From Rugalucina vietnamica (lineage: Eukaryota > Mollusca > Bivalvia > Lucinida > Lucinidae), in assembly GCA_964017185.1 (NCBI GenBank), contig OZ024884.1, positions 18,818,048 to 18,882,047 on the forward strand: a stretch of DNA of 64,000 nt, read 5' to 3'. This document shows positions 9,609 to 21,374 of this stretch, in pieces. The position numbers were made by a program, and so were the translations under genes. The notes below the pieces were generated by a model. It did no database searches. It was not told the origin of the DNA and was given only the letters and a program-made list of their open reading frames with translations. Position 1 is the first letter of the stretch. Each line of letters opens with the position of its first letter.

Positions 9609-9700
9609 GATTGGACTTTGTAACTGGCTGTACTGTAGTAACAGGTTGAACTGTAGTTACAAGTTGGACTGTAGTTACAGGTTGGACTGTAGTGATGGGT
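9609..9700. repeat. 18-bp minisatellite, continuation
   Basis: Four to five diverged units (ACAGGTTGGACTGTAGT) continue the array beyond the inserted element and run directly into the left arm of the foldback element. Confidence 0.8.
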
Positions 9701-12700
9701 TTAGTCCAGTAGCCATCAGCATAACCTGGAAGATGGTGCCGCATGAAATTTTATTGTGGTTTCCAGTTCACTGGGCCATGCTAGTTCAGAAACTGCATGA
9801 TGCCACCTTGGCATCATTGAGCGTTTTGAAAAAATCAAGATGGCGTCCAAGATGGTCACCATAAACAAGAAAACGGCACCCCAAGGTTTAATAAACTCAT
9901 TTCTCTGTGTTTAAAATGCTCAATTTTCGCTGTAAACAATATGAAAGAGATAATTCTAAGATTTGACCCCCATGTCATTATTATGAGGCAAGATGGCGGA
10001 CAAGATGGCTGCCACAATCATACTAAAAGCAATATTTTCGTAATAAAACGGCATTCAAGTGTTGCATAAAACAATGCATTGTGCTCCGAAGCCCATTTTT
10101 GTTGTACACATAATACGTAAGTGTTTAGGTTTCGATTATGACCCCACATCATCACAGCAAAAAAGATGGCGACCAAAATGGCCGCCATAATTTAATTTAA
10201 AAGGTTGTGTTCTCTGATTAAAACACCATTCCTGTGCAGAATATACTAAATGTAACGCGTTTGAAATGCTCATATAATGTTGTGAGCAGCATGGTTTATT
10301 GTTTATTTCCACATAATAAAAATGAGCCAAGATGGTGGCCAAGACGGCAGCCATAATCATAATATATGAGTACATAATTTCTGATTGAATCAGCATTCCA
10401 GTGCTGCTTTTGCTCAATGTTTTGTAATTCAAATGTTCAAATAATGTTGACAAATGAACTGTTTTTGATTATTTGACCCAACTTGATAACAATAAGACAA
10501 GGTGGTGACCAAGAGGATCATCATAATAATGCTTTAATGTTCTTTGGCTACAGCAGCATTCCAGTGCTGCAAATACTGAATGACTTGTACTTGAAATGAT
10601 CATTTTATGGTGTAAACATCGCCATTTACTGTTTGTGTTTTGTTTTGACACTGCAAAATGATACTGAGGCGTATGTGCTCTACGTAATTTTAATACGACT
10701 GAGATCTTCTTCACTGAACAAAACTTAAGTTTAATGTGTTGCATACTGATTAAGCAGAATAAAGGGAGGAAAGCAAATCAATATACACCACTAAATGAAA
10801 GTACTCGTAACATTTACGGTTTAAATATACTAAAGAAGAAAAGAGGACTGCATTTTTAAAGATAAATTAGTGAATCCTTCAACAGAGCTATAAAACGCTA
10901 GGCGCTTGGTCTGAAACATATTCGGAAAGGATGTAACAGACTAAGAAACGCAGATAAAGCTGGTTCACAAAGATGGCGCTAATGTTAAGAACAGAAAAAG
11001 TTTAAAACGTGCGTAGAAACTCTGAATATTGGGAAACACAACATCACAACTTTATATATAATGTGTTGTTGTCACATTTAGAATTTTAAATACATGTAAA
11101 TACACGTGTAAACTTTGACTCAGTCTTCTTAGCGCATGGATTTAAATTGATGGATGAACTTGAAAAAGTTGGCTGGAATGTTTCCAAACGATGATCGCTT
11201 GATCACTTATATGGCTATTACAATGGCGGTACGTAAAACTCGTTCAAGTAAAAGCCACAAACGCATTTGAAGCAAATATTATTTATTCAAGACACTTCCA
11301 GGTAGGTTTACCTTGCCATGGTATACCCTCAGGAGTTGGCTCCCAACATTCTTCAATGCTGGGGGACAGCGGGGACAAGAGGATTACGAACACATAATAT
11401 GTTTGGAAGCAAAATGTACAAGTTGAGAAATCCACATACACTGCGCTGGCCTGATACAGTCGTCACCGATGGGCTGTGCTTTTCTGTGGACGACCCATTA
11501 TCACTTTGACTGTAGCATTAAAAGCATAACCAAACTTCTCCAGCAAGACAAGAGGTTTGACAAAAAAGCACTAGCATTCTCTCAACACTATTCAACTTCC
11601 CAGCAGATGACATCTTTAAAACCAATGTTGAAAAGATACGATGATTTAGGTATTTCATGATTGTGCATGCAACTGTGAACATCTCACATTGAAGAAGGGC
11701 TGTGATATCACAGACTGATCAAAAGCACACTCGCCGATTGTGTTCTGACCTAACACTAACGCAGATCAGGTGAGACATAGTGTAGACATAGTGTAACAGT
11801 GGCACGAAGTGAGATGGTTGCGAACCATTGAGGAGAATATGTAAGCATCATACACAAACGTCTATGTATTGCTCAAGATTAAATATCTACAATCAATGTA
11901 AACCGAAAAGAATAAAACGTTAAACCTAGTCCCTTTAAGAGCAGAGAAAACATTAATGCGAAAGGGAATGGGCCATATAAAAGGGACATTTGAAGGACCG
12001 TAAATATTGGGTTAAGTGGTAAAACATCAGACCGTAGTCTGCTTCCTTCTTGCAGTCCAGTTTGAAATCAATGTCAAAGGGTTTCATACACGACAAGCTT
12101 AAACTGAGTAAGCCTTTACCAGATAATATCAGGGGAATTATCGCATTTGGAGGATGTTGTGGCAGCAACGTAGAATTATTTCTGTAAGATATATGGTTTA
12201 ATGTAAAACTGGTAAGCAAAGGCTAATAAACACTCCCAAGCTTAATGCATATAATCACCATATACGCAAAACAATGAGAAACCAATACATGTCCAGACAT
12301 CCATTTGACAATCCACGCTTGGTCAAGGGTGCATGATCTTATATCCAACTTCTGAGCGCTTATGTCAATTACAACAGTGGACAGTGTGGCTCCAGCAACA
12401 GATAGTATACTTCAAGTAGAATGATTTGCTGTGGGTATGCTTCTGAACAACCATGCTCATCATCGAAATCGAGGAGTTTCATAAATCAATTAGCCTGTAC
12501 AGTGTTTCTTGCAAATGCAATTGAATTGAAGAATAAATTGTTGCAATAGTTAAACAATATAGCTGATGACTTTGCTAAGTATTACAAAGGTAATGACACA
12601 GACGAATACCTAATCTCGGTTTTAGAATAAAGTGCCTAGTATTCTATCTTTCATTAGATTTGCATCCCTCTGTTTATTCTGCTAACTTAAAACTTAACAA

Positions 12701-13430
12701 AAATACATTTAGATAAGCTATTTGAATCAGAGGCCATTTTCCCTTATACTAAGATTAAGGCGGCCATTTTGACCACCATCTTGCATCATTGTTATGATGT
12801 TGGGTCAGAACTAAACTCAAACTTGAACTGTTAACAAAATAAAGTAAAGTCAAAACAAGACATTTAAGACAGTTTATTAGAGACCAAGTTCTCTTTTTTC
12901 GGTGGCCATCTTGGTCACCATCTTGCCTTTTTGTTATGATTGGAGCGTCAAAACATACACAAAACTAAATTATGGTGTTTTTGTTAATAAGAACATAAAA
13001 TGAGCATTTACTACACAAAACATTGAATATATGCAACTCTGGGATGCTGTTTTCTTGTTTATGCCAACCATCTTTGACGCCATCTTGATTTTTTTTTCAA
13101 ACAATTCATAATGCAGTTTTTTGGCATGGTCTGATGAACCAGAAGAAGACAGTAAGGACAACAAGAGAAGTGAGCTTTTTGCTTCACATGCATTTATTAT
13201 GTTGATTTTTGCAATATTTTCCGCCATTTATCGGCCATTTTGAATTTTTGAATATTTCAAAATGCTCAATGATGCCAAGGTGGCATCACTCGGATTCTTC
13301 ATCTGAAAGGTATCAAGAAGTGAAATCCATAAAAACATTTTATGCGGCACACATTTCCAGGTCACAGGCCAAATCCATGTTTGACAACTGGACTAGTTGG
13401 ACTGTAGCAACATCCACCATGAATAGCTAA
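9701..13430. mobile_element. 3.7-kb foldback element with tandem-repeat arms
   Basis: The two ends are inverted copies of each other. TGGTGCCGCATGAAATTTTA (9733) and GATGCCACCTTGGCATCATT (9800) on the left match their complements near 13348 and 13270. Each arm is a diverged tandem array of about 150-170-bp units marked by AAGATGGCG.CCAAGATGG-type motifs: five on the left (9839-10510) and three in reverse on the right (12755, 12900, 13070). A remnant of the 18-bp minisatellite (AGTTGGACTGTAGCAAC) flanks the right end too. The centre (10750-12700) is AT-rich with no convincing gene. Confidence 0.65.
10750..12700. other. Centre of foldback element, no recognisable gene
   Basis: About 2 kb of AT-rich sequence with only frames under 90 codons. 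I see no transposase motif, RNA gene or internal array. Confidence 0.5.
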
Positions 13431-13440
13431 GATGCTAGCC

Positions 13441-13884
13441 TACAATGACTCAATTTCTACAAAGTTTGAGATTATGACACTTAGGTGACATTGACTTCAA
13501 TTTTATGTCAAGGTCAAATGCTTGTCTGTGGTATGCCTACATGTTCAGCAACAACTCTTACGAGACCTACCATTGTTGACCCATGGGTTGTTACGAATCC
13601 TTTACGAAGAAATGAGGCATGAAATTAAATAACTCCGAAGTAAGAATCATGAGGACCATGGATAATGGCATGTGAATTGGCCGAGTCTTCACATGACACA
13701 CATACCGGTCATAACGTGCCTCAAATAATTTGGCATGAAAATGATTTTAATCAATAGTTATTTTATTGTATTAATTAATGTAATGTGCATACTTGCTTAA
13801 ACAATTCAGTTTGCCTTACTGCATCTGCACTTATTAAATCAATTATTTCAAGCTCAAGATAATGTGACCACTGAGAGCATGCTA
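13441..13884. other. No recognisable feature
   Basis: Begins with a short family G-like stretch (GACACTTAGGTGACATTGAC, about 13476-13530) and is otherwise unassigned AT-rich DNA. Confidence 0.45.
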
Positions 13885-14075
13885 GAAAATGGGTCTTCGG
13901 GGTTTCGGTGCAGGTCGACTGAGGAAAAATCTGCCAGTACAGTCATGGATGAAGGCTAGAAACTTGAGTTTTGGAATTATTAAGAAGAACAGAGATTGTT
14001 CTATCGAAGGAACAAAATCTGGTCTGCGGCTTTGTTTTCGCATAGGCAAAAATCTGTTTTTCTAATGATATGAAG
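13885..14075. mobile_element. MITE family A, copy 5 (degenerate)
   Basis: Recognisable by GGTCTTCGGGGTTTCGG near the left and CTTTGTTTTCGCATAGGCAA near the right. The central palindrome is largely lost. Confidence 0.6.
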
Positions 14076-14286
14076 TGTCTCTTTATAATAACCAACATAT
14101 CATGTCTTTCTGCCCTGTGATTTCTAATTTAATTATAGTGGATCATGTTAATGAACAATTATGGTTAATTAAACTATACTATTTGCTTCACTTCATCATG
14201 AGGGTTCACATACATCACATTCTTTTGTTTTACTGAAATATTGTAATTTATAAGACTATCACTTGAAAATCAGGGTGGGTGTGGTT

Positions 14287-17114
14287 TTTAGCTCACCTGA
14301 GCCGAAGGCTCACAGGTGAGCTTATAGGATAGGCAGGCATCCGGCGTCCGTCGTCGTCCGTCGTCCGTCGTCGTCGTCCGTCCACAATTTCAAAGAAGAA
14401 TATTTCTGAAGCTAGTAGGCCGATCTTGATCAAATTTAATGTGAACCATAATTGGGTTGGGGGATTGATGGCATTAGGTTTTGGAGCAGATTGTATCAAA
14501 ATTGTGGTTTCCATGGCAACAGATAGGTCCCATAGACTTACAATGGGAAAAACTAAAAAAATCTTCTTCTCTGAAACGACTAGGCCCACAGCTTTGATAT
14601 TTGGTATGTAGCAATGGCTAATGGTCCTCTACATAAATTGTGCCATTCATGCCCCTGGGGTCAAATTTGGCCACCCCCCTGGGGATCGATAGTCTCCATA
14701 GACTTACTATGGGAAAAAAATTAAAAAATCTTCTTCTCTGAAACCACAGGGCCCACAGCTTTGATATTTGGTATGTGGCAATGGCTAATGGTCCTCTACA
14801 TAAATTGTGCCAGCCATGCCCCTGGGGTCAAATTTGGCCACGCCCCGGGGGTGGATAGTTTCCATAGACTTACAATTGGAAAAACTAAAAAAATCTTCTC
14901 TGAAACCACTAGGCCCACAGCTTTGATATTTGGTATGTAGCAATGGCTAATGGTCCTCTACATAAATGTGCCATTCATGCCCCTGGGGTCAAATTTGGCC
15001 ACGCCCCAGGGGTTGATAGTCTCCATAGACTTACTATGGGAAAAAAATTAAAAAATCTTCTTCTCTGAAACCACAGGGCCCACAGCTTTGATATTTTGTA
15101 TGTGGCAATGGCTAATGGTCCTCTACATAAATTGTGCCAATCATGCCCCTGGGGTCAAATTTGGCTACGCCCCGGGGGTCGATAGTCTCCATAGACCTAC
15201 AATAGGAAAAAACTAAAAAAATCTTCTTCTCTGAAACCACTAGGCCCACAGCTTTGATATTTGGTATGTAGCAATGGCTAATGGTCCTCTACATAAATTG
15301 TGCCATTCATGCCCCTGGGGTCAAATTTGGCCACGCCCCAGGGGTTGATAGTCTCCATAGACTTACTATGGGAAAAAAATTAAAAAATCTTCTTCTCTGA
15401 AACCACAGGGCCCACAGCTTTGATATTTTGTATGTGGCAATGGCTAATGGTCCTCTACATAAATTGTGCCAATCATGCCCCTGGGGTCAAATTTGGCCAC
15501 GCCCCGGGGGTCGATAGTCTCCATAGACCTACAATAGGAAAAAACTAAAAAAATCTTCTTCTCTGAAACCACAGGGCCCACAGCTTTGATATTTGGTATG
15601 TGGCAATGGCTAATGGTCCTCTACATAAATTGTGCCAATCATGTCCCCGGGGTCAAAATTGGCCACGCCCCGGGGGTGGATAGTTTCCATAGACTTACAA
15701 TTGGAAAAACTAAAAAAATCTTCTTCTCTGAAACCACTAGGCCCACAGCTTTGATATTTGGTATGTAGCAATGGCTAATGGTCCTCTACATAAATTGTGC
15801 CATTCATGCCCCTGGGGTCAAATTTAGCCACGCCCCAGGGGTTGATAGTCACCATAGACTTACTATGGGAAAAAAATTAAAAAATCTTCTTCTCTGAAAC
15901 CACAGGGCCCACAGCTTTGATATTTTGTATGTGGCAATGGCTAATGGTCCTCTACATAAATTGTGCCAATCATGCCCCTGGGGTCAAATTTGGCCAGGTC
16001 CCGGGGGTGGATAGTTTCCATAGACTTACAATTGGAAAAACTAAAAAAATCTTCTTCTCTGAAACCACTAGGCCCACAGCTTTGATATTTGGTATGTAGC
16101 AATGGCTAATGGTCCTCTACATAAATTGTGCCATTCATGCCCCTGGGGTCAAATTTGGCCACGACCCAGGGGTTGATAGTCTCCATAGACTTACTATGGG
16201 AAAAAAATTAAAAAAATCTTCTTCTCTGAAACCACAGGGCCCACAGCTTTGATATTTTGTATGTGGCAATGGCTAATGGTCCTCTACATAAATTGTGCCA
16301 ATCATGCCCCTGGGGTCAAATTTGGCCACGCCCCGGGGGTGGATAGTCTCCATAGACCTACAATAGGAAAAAACTAAAAAAATCTTCTTCTCTGAAACCA
16401 CAGGGCCCACAGCTTTGATATTTTGTATGTGGCAATGGCTAATGGTCCTCTACATAAATTGTGCCAATCATGTCCCCGGGGTCAAAATTGGCCACGCCCC
16501 GGGGGTGGATAGTCTCCATAGACCTACAATAGGAAAAACTAAAAAAATCATCTTCTCTGAAACCACTAGGCCCACAGCTTTGTTATTTGGTATGTAGCAA
16601 TGGCTAATGGTCCTCTACATAAATTGTGCCATTCATGCCCCTGGGGTCAAATTTGGCCAGGCCCCGGAGGTTGATAGTCTCAATAGACTTGCTATGGGAA
16701 AAAAATTAAAAAATCTTCTTCTCTGAAACCACAGGGCACACAGCTTTGATATTTTGTATGTGGCAATGGCTAATGGTCCTCTACATAAATTGTGCCAGCC
16801 ATGCCCCTGGGGTCAAATTTGGCCACGCCCCGGGGGTAGATAGTCTCCATAGACTTACAATGGGAAAAACTAAAAAAATCTTCTTCTCTGAAACCAAAAA
16901 GCCCAGAGCTTCTATATTTTGTATGTAGCAATGTTTGATAGTCCCCATTATAAATTGTGCCAGTCATGCCCCTGGGTCAAATTCGGCCATGCCCAGGGGG
17001 TCAATAGTGTCCATGCATAGACTTTCATTGGTCGATTCTCAATTAATTTAAATCTCATGAGCTTACAATGTGATAATCTCTCAGGTGAGCTACAGGACCA
17101 ATGGTCCTCTAGTT
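14287..17114 (+). mobile_element. Family G element, copy 2, long tandem interior
   Basis: Opens with TTAGCTCACCTGAGCCGAAG and closes with CAGGTGAGC, the palindrome AGGACCAATGGTCCT and CTAG. The 2.8-kb interior is a tandem array of about 15 units of roughly 166 bp. Each unit contains CTTCTTCTCTGAAACCAC, GGCCCACAGCTTTGATATTT, GCAATGGCTAATGGTCCTCT, GCCCCTGGGGTCAAATTTGG and CATAGACTTAC. Alternating unit types give a 331-bp dimer (for example 15586 to 15917 and 16415 to 16746). Repeated 60-codon frames are a by-product of the period and not genes. Confidence 0.85.
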
Positions 17115-17184
17115 AACATTGTCTTTGAGTGTGGTTTGCACTCACTACCCCTTACTGATAATTAAACATGAAAATGCATACATC

Positions 17185-17385
17185 ACTGATCCTATTAGCT
17201 GAATGGGGAGAGCTGCTTCAGGAGTGGGAGGTTGTACTTTCGATCAGTCTGGCTGTGTCATCCAAAGACATTAAAATAAAGATGTTTACCAGAGACTACC
17301 TTGCTAAATGGCACTCACTATAATAAGGCAAGCACCGGTACATCATGTCCCTGACTTGATAAAGGCAAACCTTCCAGGGGGGGAC
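17185..17385 (+). mobile_element. tRNA-derived SINE fragment
   Basis: TAGCTGAATGGGGAGAGC resembles a pol III A box and AGGTTGTACTTTCGATC a B box, about 35 bases apart. A non-tRNA body follows (CCAAAGACATTAAAATAAAG ... AAACCTTCCAGGGGGG). Confidence 0.5.
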
Positions 17386-17397
17386 TTATTTTGATGT

Positions 17398-17619
17398 GAG
17401 CCGCCGCATGAGATAACCAACAATCTGCATATGCAAAAACAAAGGTGCAGATCACCACGAAGCTGATCAGCGCCTATGTTTTCACTACACAAATAGTACA
17501 ATTCCTCTACTTTCTAAATCCAAAATTTCCAGCCTCTAACCATCTTCTGTGACTGTACAGCCCGGTTTGTGTCGGACCTGGTCAGAACCCAAACTGTTGG
17601 TTTTCTCACGCACATGCTC
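17398..17619. mobile_element. MITE family A, copy 6
   Basis: GAGCCGCCGCATGAGATAACC at the left and GGTTTTCTCACGCACATGCTC at the right. One side of the central palindrome is shortened (GATCACCACGAAGCTGATC). Confidence 0.78.
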
Positions 17620-17756
17620 ATGTATCAGCAAACTTGACCAGAAGTAGTATCATTTGATTGAAAGACCTAAATTGGATGCGGATGCTTAATTAACAACATT
17701 TTGTTTAACTTGTTTCTTTTTTTCTCACGCAAGCTTCATTTACTGATACAGGACTT

Positions 17757-18040
17757 CTTCATTACGAAAAGATGTCCTTGCAATATACAGAGAATTTTTT
17801 TCAGATTTAAAAATAGAAAATTTCATTGGAAAAAAATGGATATTTTTAATATTTGAGCTCAAAACATACATTGTGGGTACATGTTAGAACCGCCTCGCGG
17901 AGGCGGTTCTAACGAGTACTCACAATGTATGTTTTGGGTCAAAAATAAGAAAATTAGGTATACCCCTGCATACCCCAGTTTGCTATATAAAAGTGGGGTT
18001 TAAGGGCGTATATATTGCACAGACATGTTTTCCTGATGAT
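17757..18040. mobile_element. MITE family B, copy 2
   Basis: Left end TTCATTACGAAAAGATGTCC, right end GACATGTTTTCCTGATGATG. The central hairpin is intact on the inner side (GTTAGAACCGCCTCGCGGAG). Confidence 0.8.
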
Positions 18041-18204
18041 GTAAACTGTCCTTGTTCTTCTAATTAAGTTGTCACTTCAATGGCATATATTTTTTTCCTT
18101 TTATTTGTTTGTTTGGAAGAAAAAGATAAGTTTTCCAGAAGGTGTTTAACCACATTATTAGCATTTAATTTAGCTCACCTGAGCCTGAGCTACACCTGAG
18201 CTCA

Positions 18205-18490
18205 TAATTCAGCCCCGGCCAATTGGGGCCTAAAGAAATAGATGGGCTGCTTGTGCCTTCAGGCAAAGATTCTACACTACCAGCTGACCATCTGATTACT
18301 GGTTAGCAGCTCTGGTCTGAGCCTGCCCAGGAAAAGTGGTTCAAGTGTATCATCCATACATATATAAGCCTTTGTGGCTTGGTTAGAAGGTTATATTTGA
18401 AGCATGACATCCTCATTTTGGGTAAAAGTCCCATAAAATGGAGGCAACCTCCCGACATGAACTTGGTTGTTGACTGCGACGTCATCATTG
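18205..18490 (+). mobile_element. SINE-like repeat D, copy 1
   Basis: Shares with 46160-46436 (minus strand) ATAGATGGGCTGCT, TGACCATCTGATTACTGGTT, GAGCCTGCCCAGGAAAAGTG, and a 3' block with TAAAAGTCCCATAAAATGGA, GACATGA and GTTGACTG. The 3' block recurs at other sites and matches the tail of the tRNA-derived SINEs here. Confidence 0.6.
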
Positions 18491-18540
18491 AGCCTCTTAA
18501 CTAGTATCTGAAGTTGATGAATAACAAGCAGTATTATCTA

Positions 18541-18733
18541 TTTTCACAATCAATGTTTTGAGCAAATATATTAAAAGATGTCAAAATTTTTCCAATGAGG
18601 GGAGGCGGTTCTAACGAGTACCCACAGTCTATGTTTTAGAGCAAAAATAAGAAAAATAGGTATATGCCTGCATACCCCACAGTTTTGCAATAAAAAAGTG
18701 GGGTATGAGGGGGTATTCATTTCACGGACATGT
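18541..18733. mobile_element. MITE family B, copy 3 (left half lost)
   Basis: Starts inside the hairpin (GAGGCGGTTCTAACGAGTAC) and keeps the right half to TTCACGGACATGTG. A remnant of the left portion precedes it. Confidence 0.7.
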
Positions 18734-20139
18734 GATTGGCTACAAGTGGGCACATTGGCCGCAAGAGGGGCACAGTTTGTTCCCATGGAGTATTCACTCA
18801 CAAATTCAAAAACCATCTGAATTATGCGATATTAAGATTCACCAAAAATTTTTAAACTGAAATATTCAATGCTGAACTAGTTTTGTGCCTTGTGTGGCGT
18901 GATTCTGAATTACAGCATTGCCTTTGATTTGAAAACTGATGATACTGTCACATGTGTTTTTATAGCATTTGTTTCTTTTGATGTGTGTTAATGATCACAA
19001 TATCGCAAAAAATAATTGTACTTTGTACAGAGATCACACAATATTTTGTTGCAATAAAATAATCCAACGAATAACATAGAAGTAGTAGTTAGAAGAACAT
19101 TGCATGAATTAAGGGGTTCTGGGTTTGAAACCTGCCCTTCCATGTTGTGTAAGACAATTTTGAAATATTGAATTACAGAGTCTTTAAGTGATTAGGTGTT
19201 CTGAGAAGGGTTGACTCCATCCTTACATGACTGATAAATTGTTGACTTGTTTATTAAGAGTCCAATCAAAGCATTCCTCGCACTCCCGCTCACACTCTAT
19301 ATGTCCTTGATGCAACCAAATTTTTTACAGCACAGGTTGATGCAACATCACACAACACATGACAAAATGGAATTTTGTGATTGGTTTGCTGTAGGTTATT
19401 GCCAAATAAATCCAGCTTCCAGTCACTGCACCTTGTAACCAATAATTGGTTGCTGCATTTTTGGTACAGTCAGGTACAACTCATGTCTCATTTCAAGCTC
19501 ACGCCAAGTGCACATGGCGAGCACATAATGTGAACAAGGGTGATACTTTGGTTCAGACTTCATTGTATATATAGGGTATTCAATAAATAGCAAACTAAAG
19601 GTAAAAATAATGCTAAAAAAAAGTCTTGCATATTATGTGTGCGTCAATGACGAATTGAGGATTGAGACCAGGACAAATTTGCATTTGATGTAACATGCGT
19701 ACGCAGATCTTAAACCCATGTTTTCTTACACTAATTTTATTCACTTATTGAAAATAAGTGCATTTAAGTGCATTTTAATGCATGGTAAATTTTCAGTTGA
19801 TAAAAATTATATCTAATCGTGTTTGTAAAGGAGGTAGCATTTTCCAACCATTGAATGTTTTTTAGATTTATTTATCCTATGCGTTTAGTGCTTGATTAGG
19901 ATATTGATATACCTTTGCTATGAAAACCTAATATTTGAATATCAAAGTTTAAATCCATGCATTTTAATGTGTCGCAAAACAAGTGCAAGCTATGATTATG
20001 TGCAGAAAAAAATTGCCTCCTTAAATTCCTTTGACTTGTGTATTAATTTTCTTGTCAGTTATGTTGTAATGAAAAATAGACTATAATAGTAAAAATTTCT
20101 GCAAGTTTAAACCATTTTTCTGCTCGCACCAACGAATTT
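18734..20139. other. No recognisable feature
   Basis: 1.4 kb of AT-rich sequence. A short GGTTTGAAACC near 19114 could be a decayed SINE B box. The 60-65-codon frames show no protein-like composition. Confidence 0.5.
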
Positions 20140-20192
20140 TAGCTCACCTTAGCCGAAGTCTCACAGGTGAGCTTACATGTATAGGATACCTA
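20140..20192 (+). mobile_element. Family G fragment (5' hairpin only)
   Basis: TTAGCTCACCTTAGCCGAAG and CACAGGTGAGCTTACATG, the family G opening hairpin, without any interior. Confidence 0.65.
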
Positions 20193-20435
20193 TCTTTCAG
20201 ATGACACTTTGAACCATTGTCCAGTCACCATGTTGAGTGGGATGTAAAAAATTAAGTCATCCATCCATCCTAAACCAAAACACAAACAAACAGATATGCA
20301 AAACAAACAAACCTTTATCAATTACAGAGACTTTAATTTGTCTCAACAAAACAATATTGCACACCAGTTGTCTAGAGACATCCAACACAAATGTCAGAAC
20401 AACCGGTGTTGATGAAATCAATTGTTATGAGGCTG

Positions 20436-20601
20436 CAGAGGCGGTTCCAGGATTTCTGGAAGTGGGGTCCCAAGCCACTGATGGGGGTTTGTTTTTGACA
20501 TTTTCCCTGATTTTTCATAAATTTACCCATGAAATTGAAATAATTTGGTCTAAGAGTGGGGTTCAAGAGAACCCCCCGAACCCCCTCTAAATCCGCCACT
20601 G
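20436..20601. mobile_element. 166-bp hAT-like MITE
   Basis: Ends CAGAGGCGG / CCGCCACTG, typical of hAT-type elements starting CAGNGGCGG. GGCTG flanks it on both sides (20431-20435 and 20602-20606). A full 8-bp hAT duplication is not seen, so the superfamily is tentative. The interior contains GTTCAAGAGAACCCCCCGAA. Confidence 0.6.
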
Positions 20602-20611
20602 GGCTGGAGTA

Positions 20612-20757
20612 TGCAAATACCTGTCTGGGAACATTTACTTTCCTTCCAATCTGTGGAGAGTTGTTCCAAGACATATTTATCACCTATTGTCACACATTGA
20701 TTTCATCTGTTTTGGTTGTTCTCACTTGTGCTGGTTGTTTCTTGATAACCAGTGTGA
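20612..20757. mobile_element. Family H repeat, truncated copy
   Basis: ATGCAAATACCTGTCTGGGA at the left, and TTGGTTGTTCTCACTTGTGC then TTCTTGATAACCAGTGTGAT at the right. It abuts the hAT-like MITE. Confidence 0.5.
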
Positions 20758-20993
20758 TATTGTGATGCCATTTTGCTGGATTTTGATTTCTCTTGTCAAG
20801 ATAGAATTGTGCAAATTATCCCATTATATGATTCAATATGATGTTAATGGTAACAGAAATAGTTGCTACTATACCAATATTTTAGCCGCTGCATGCTAAA
20901 ATTTATGCTGAATGTCTTCCCTTCAGCTTGCGTGATCTGAAAGGCAAATTTGCATCACACTTTGTCACAATGAGTTCAATTTAAAATACGGGT

Positions 20994-21078
20994 AGCGTGA
21001 TGGCCTGGTGGTAGAGCATCAGACTCTGAATCGAGAGGTCCTTGGTTCGATCCCCATACTGGGCACTGTTAAGACCTG
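20994..21078 (+). mobile_element. tRNA-Gln(CTG)-like SINE head
   Basis: Reads like a tRNA: A box TGGCCTGGTGGTAGAGCA, anticodon arm AGACTCTGAATCGAGAGGTC (CTG anticodon) and B box GGTTCGATCCCC. The acceptor arm does not pair well and no CCA-like end is present, so a SINE head is more likely than a functional tRNA gene. A second copy lies at 54574. Its body is cut off by the hairpin MITE that follows. Confidence 0.6.
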
Positions 21079-21079
21079 G

Positions 21080-21320
21080 ACCCAGTTGTTCAAAGCATCG
21101 TTAGCTTAAAGATATCGTTAAGACATAAATTCGTTAAGCAAATATCAGCTAAAGTAACAAATACACTGTTATTTTTTGTTGAAAAAATGTGAGAATCCTT
21201 TGCAGTGCAAAGGATTCTCACATTTTTTCAACAAAAAATAACAGTGTATTTGTAATATTTATGTTTGAAATTTTAATGAAACGTTAACTAACGATGTCGT
21301 TAGTTTTGAACAACTGGGCC
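21080..21320. mobile_element. Family E hairpin MITE, copy 1
   Basis: Terminal inverted repeats CCCAGTTGTTCAAA / TTGAACAACTGGG, then ATCGTTAGC / TAACGAT subterminal blocks. At the centre is a perfect 48-bp palindrome (21157-21204 and 21206-21253) with a one-base spacer. No coding capacity. The second copy, at 58023-58266, is in the opposite orientation. Confidence 0.88.
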
Positions 21321-21374
21321 CTAATAAATTATTTACATTATGAACACATGCCCATGTAATATACAGTATTTTCC

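Noticed and set aside
15586..16928. Series of 60-codon plus-strand frames ending in FFSETTRPTALIFGM
   Set aside because: Each is one dimeric unit of the family G interior; identical frames at 331-bp or 498-bp spacing reflect the tandem period.
20994..21065. Functional tRNA-Gln gene
   Set aside because: A and B boxes and a CTG anticodon are present, but the acceptor stem does not pair and a second copy at 54574 has the same head followed by a non-tRNA body, so a SINE is the better call.
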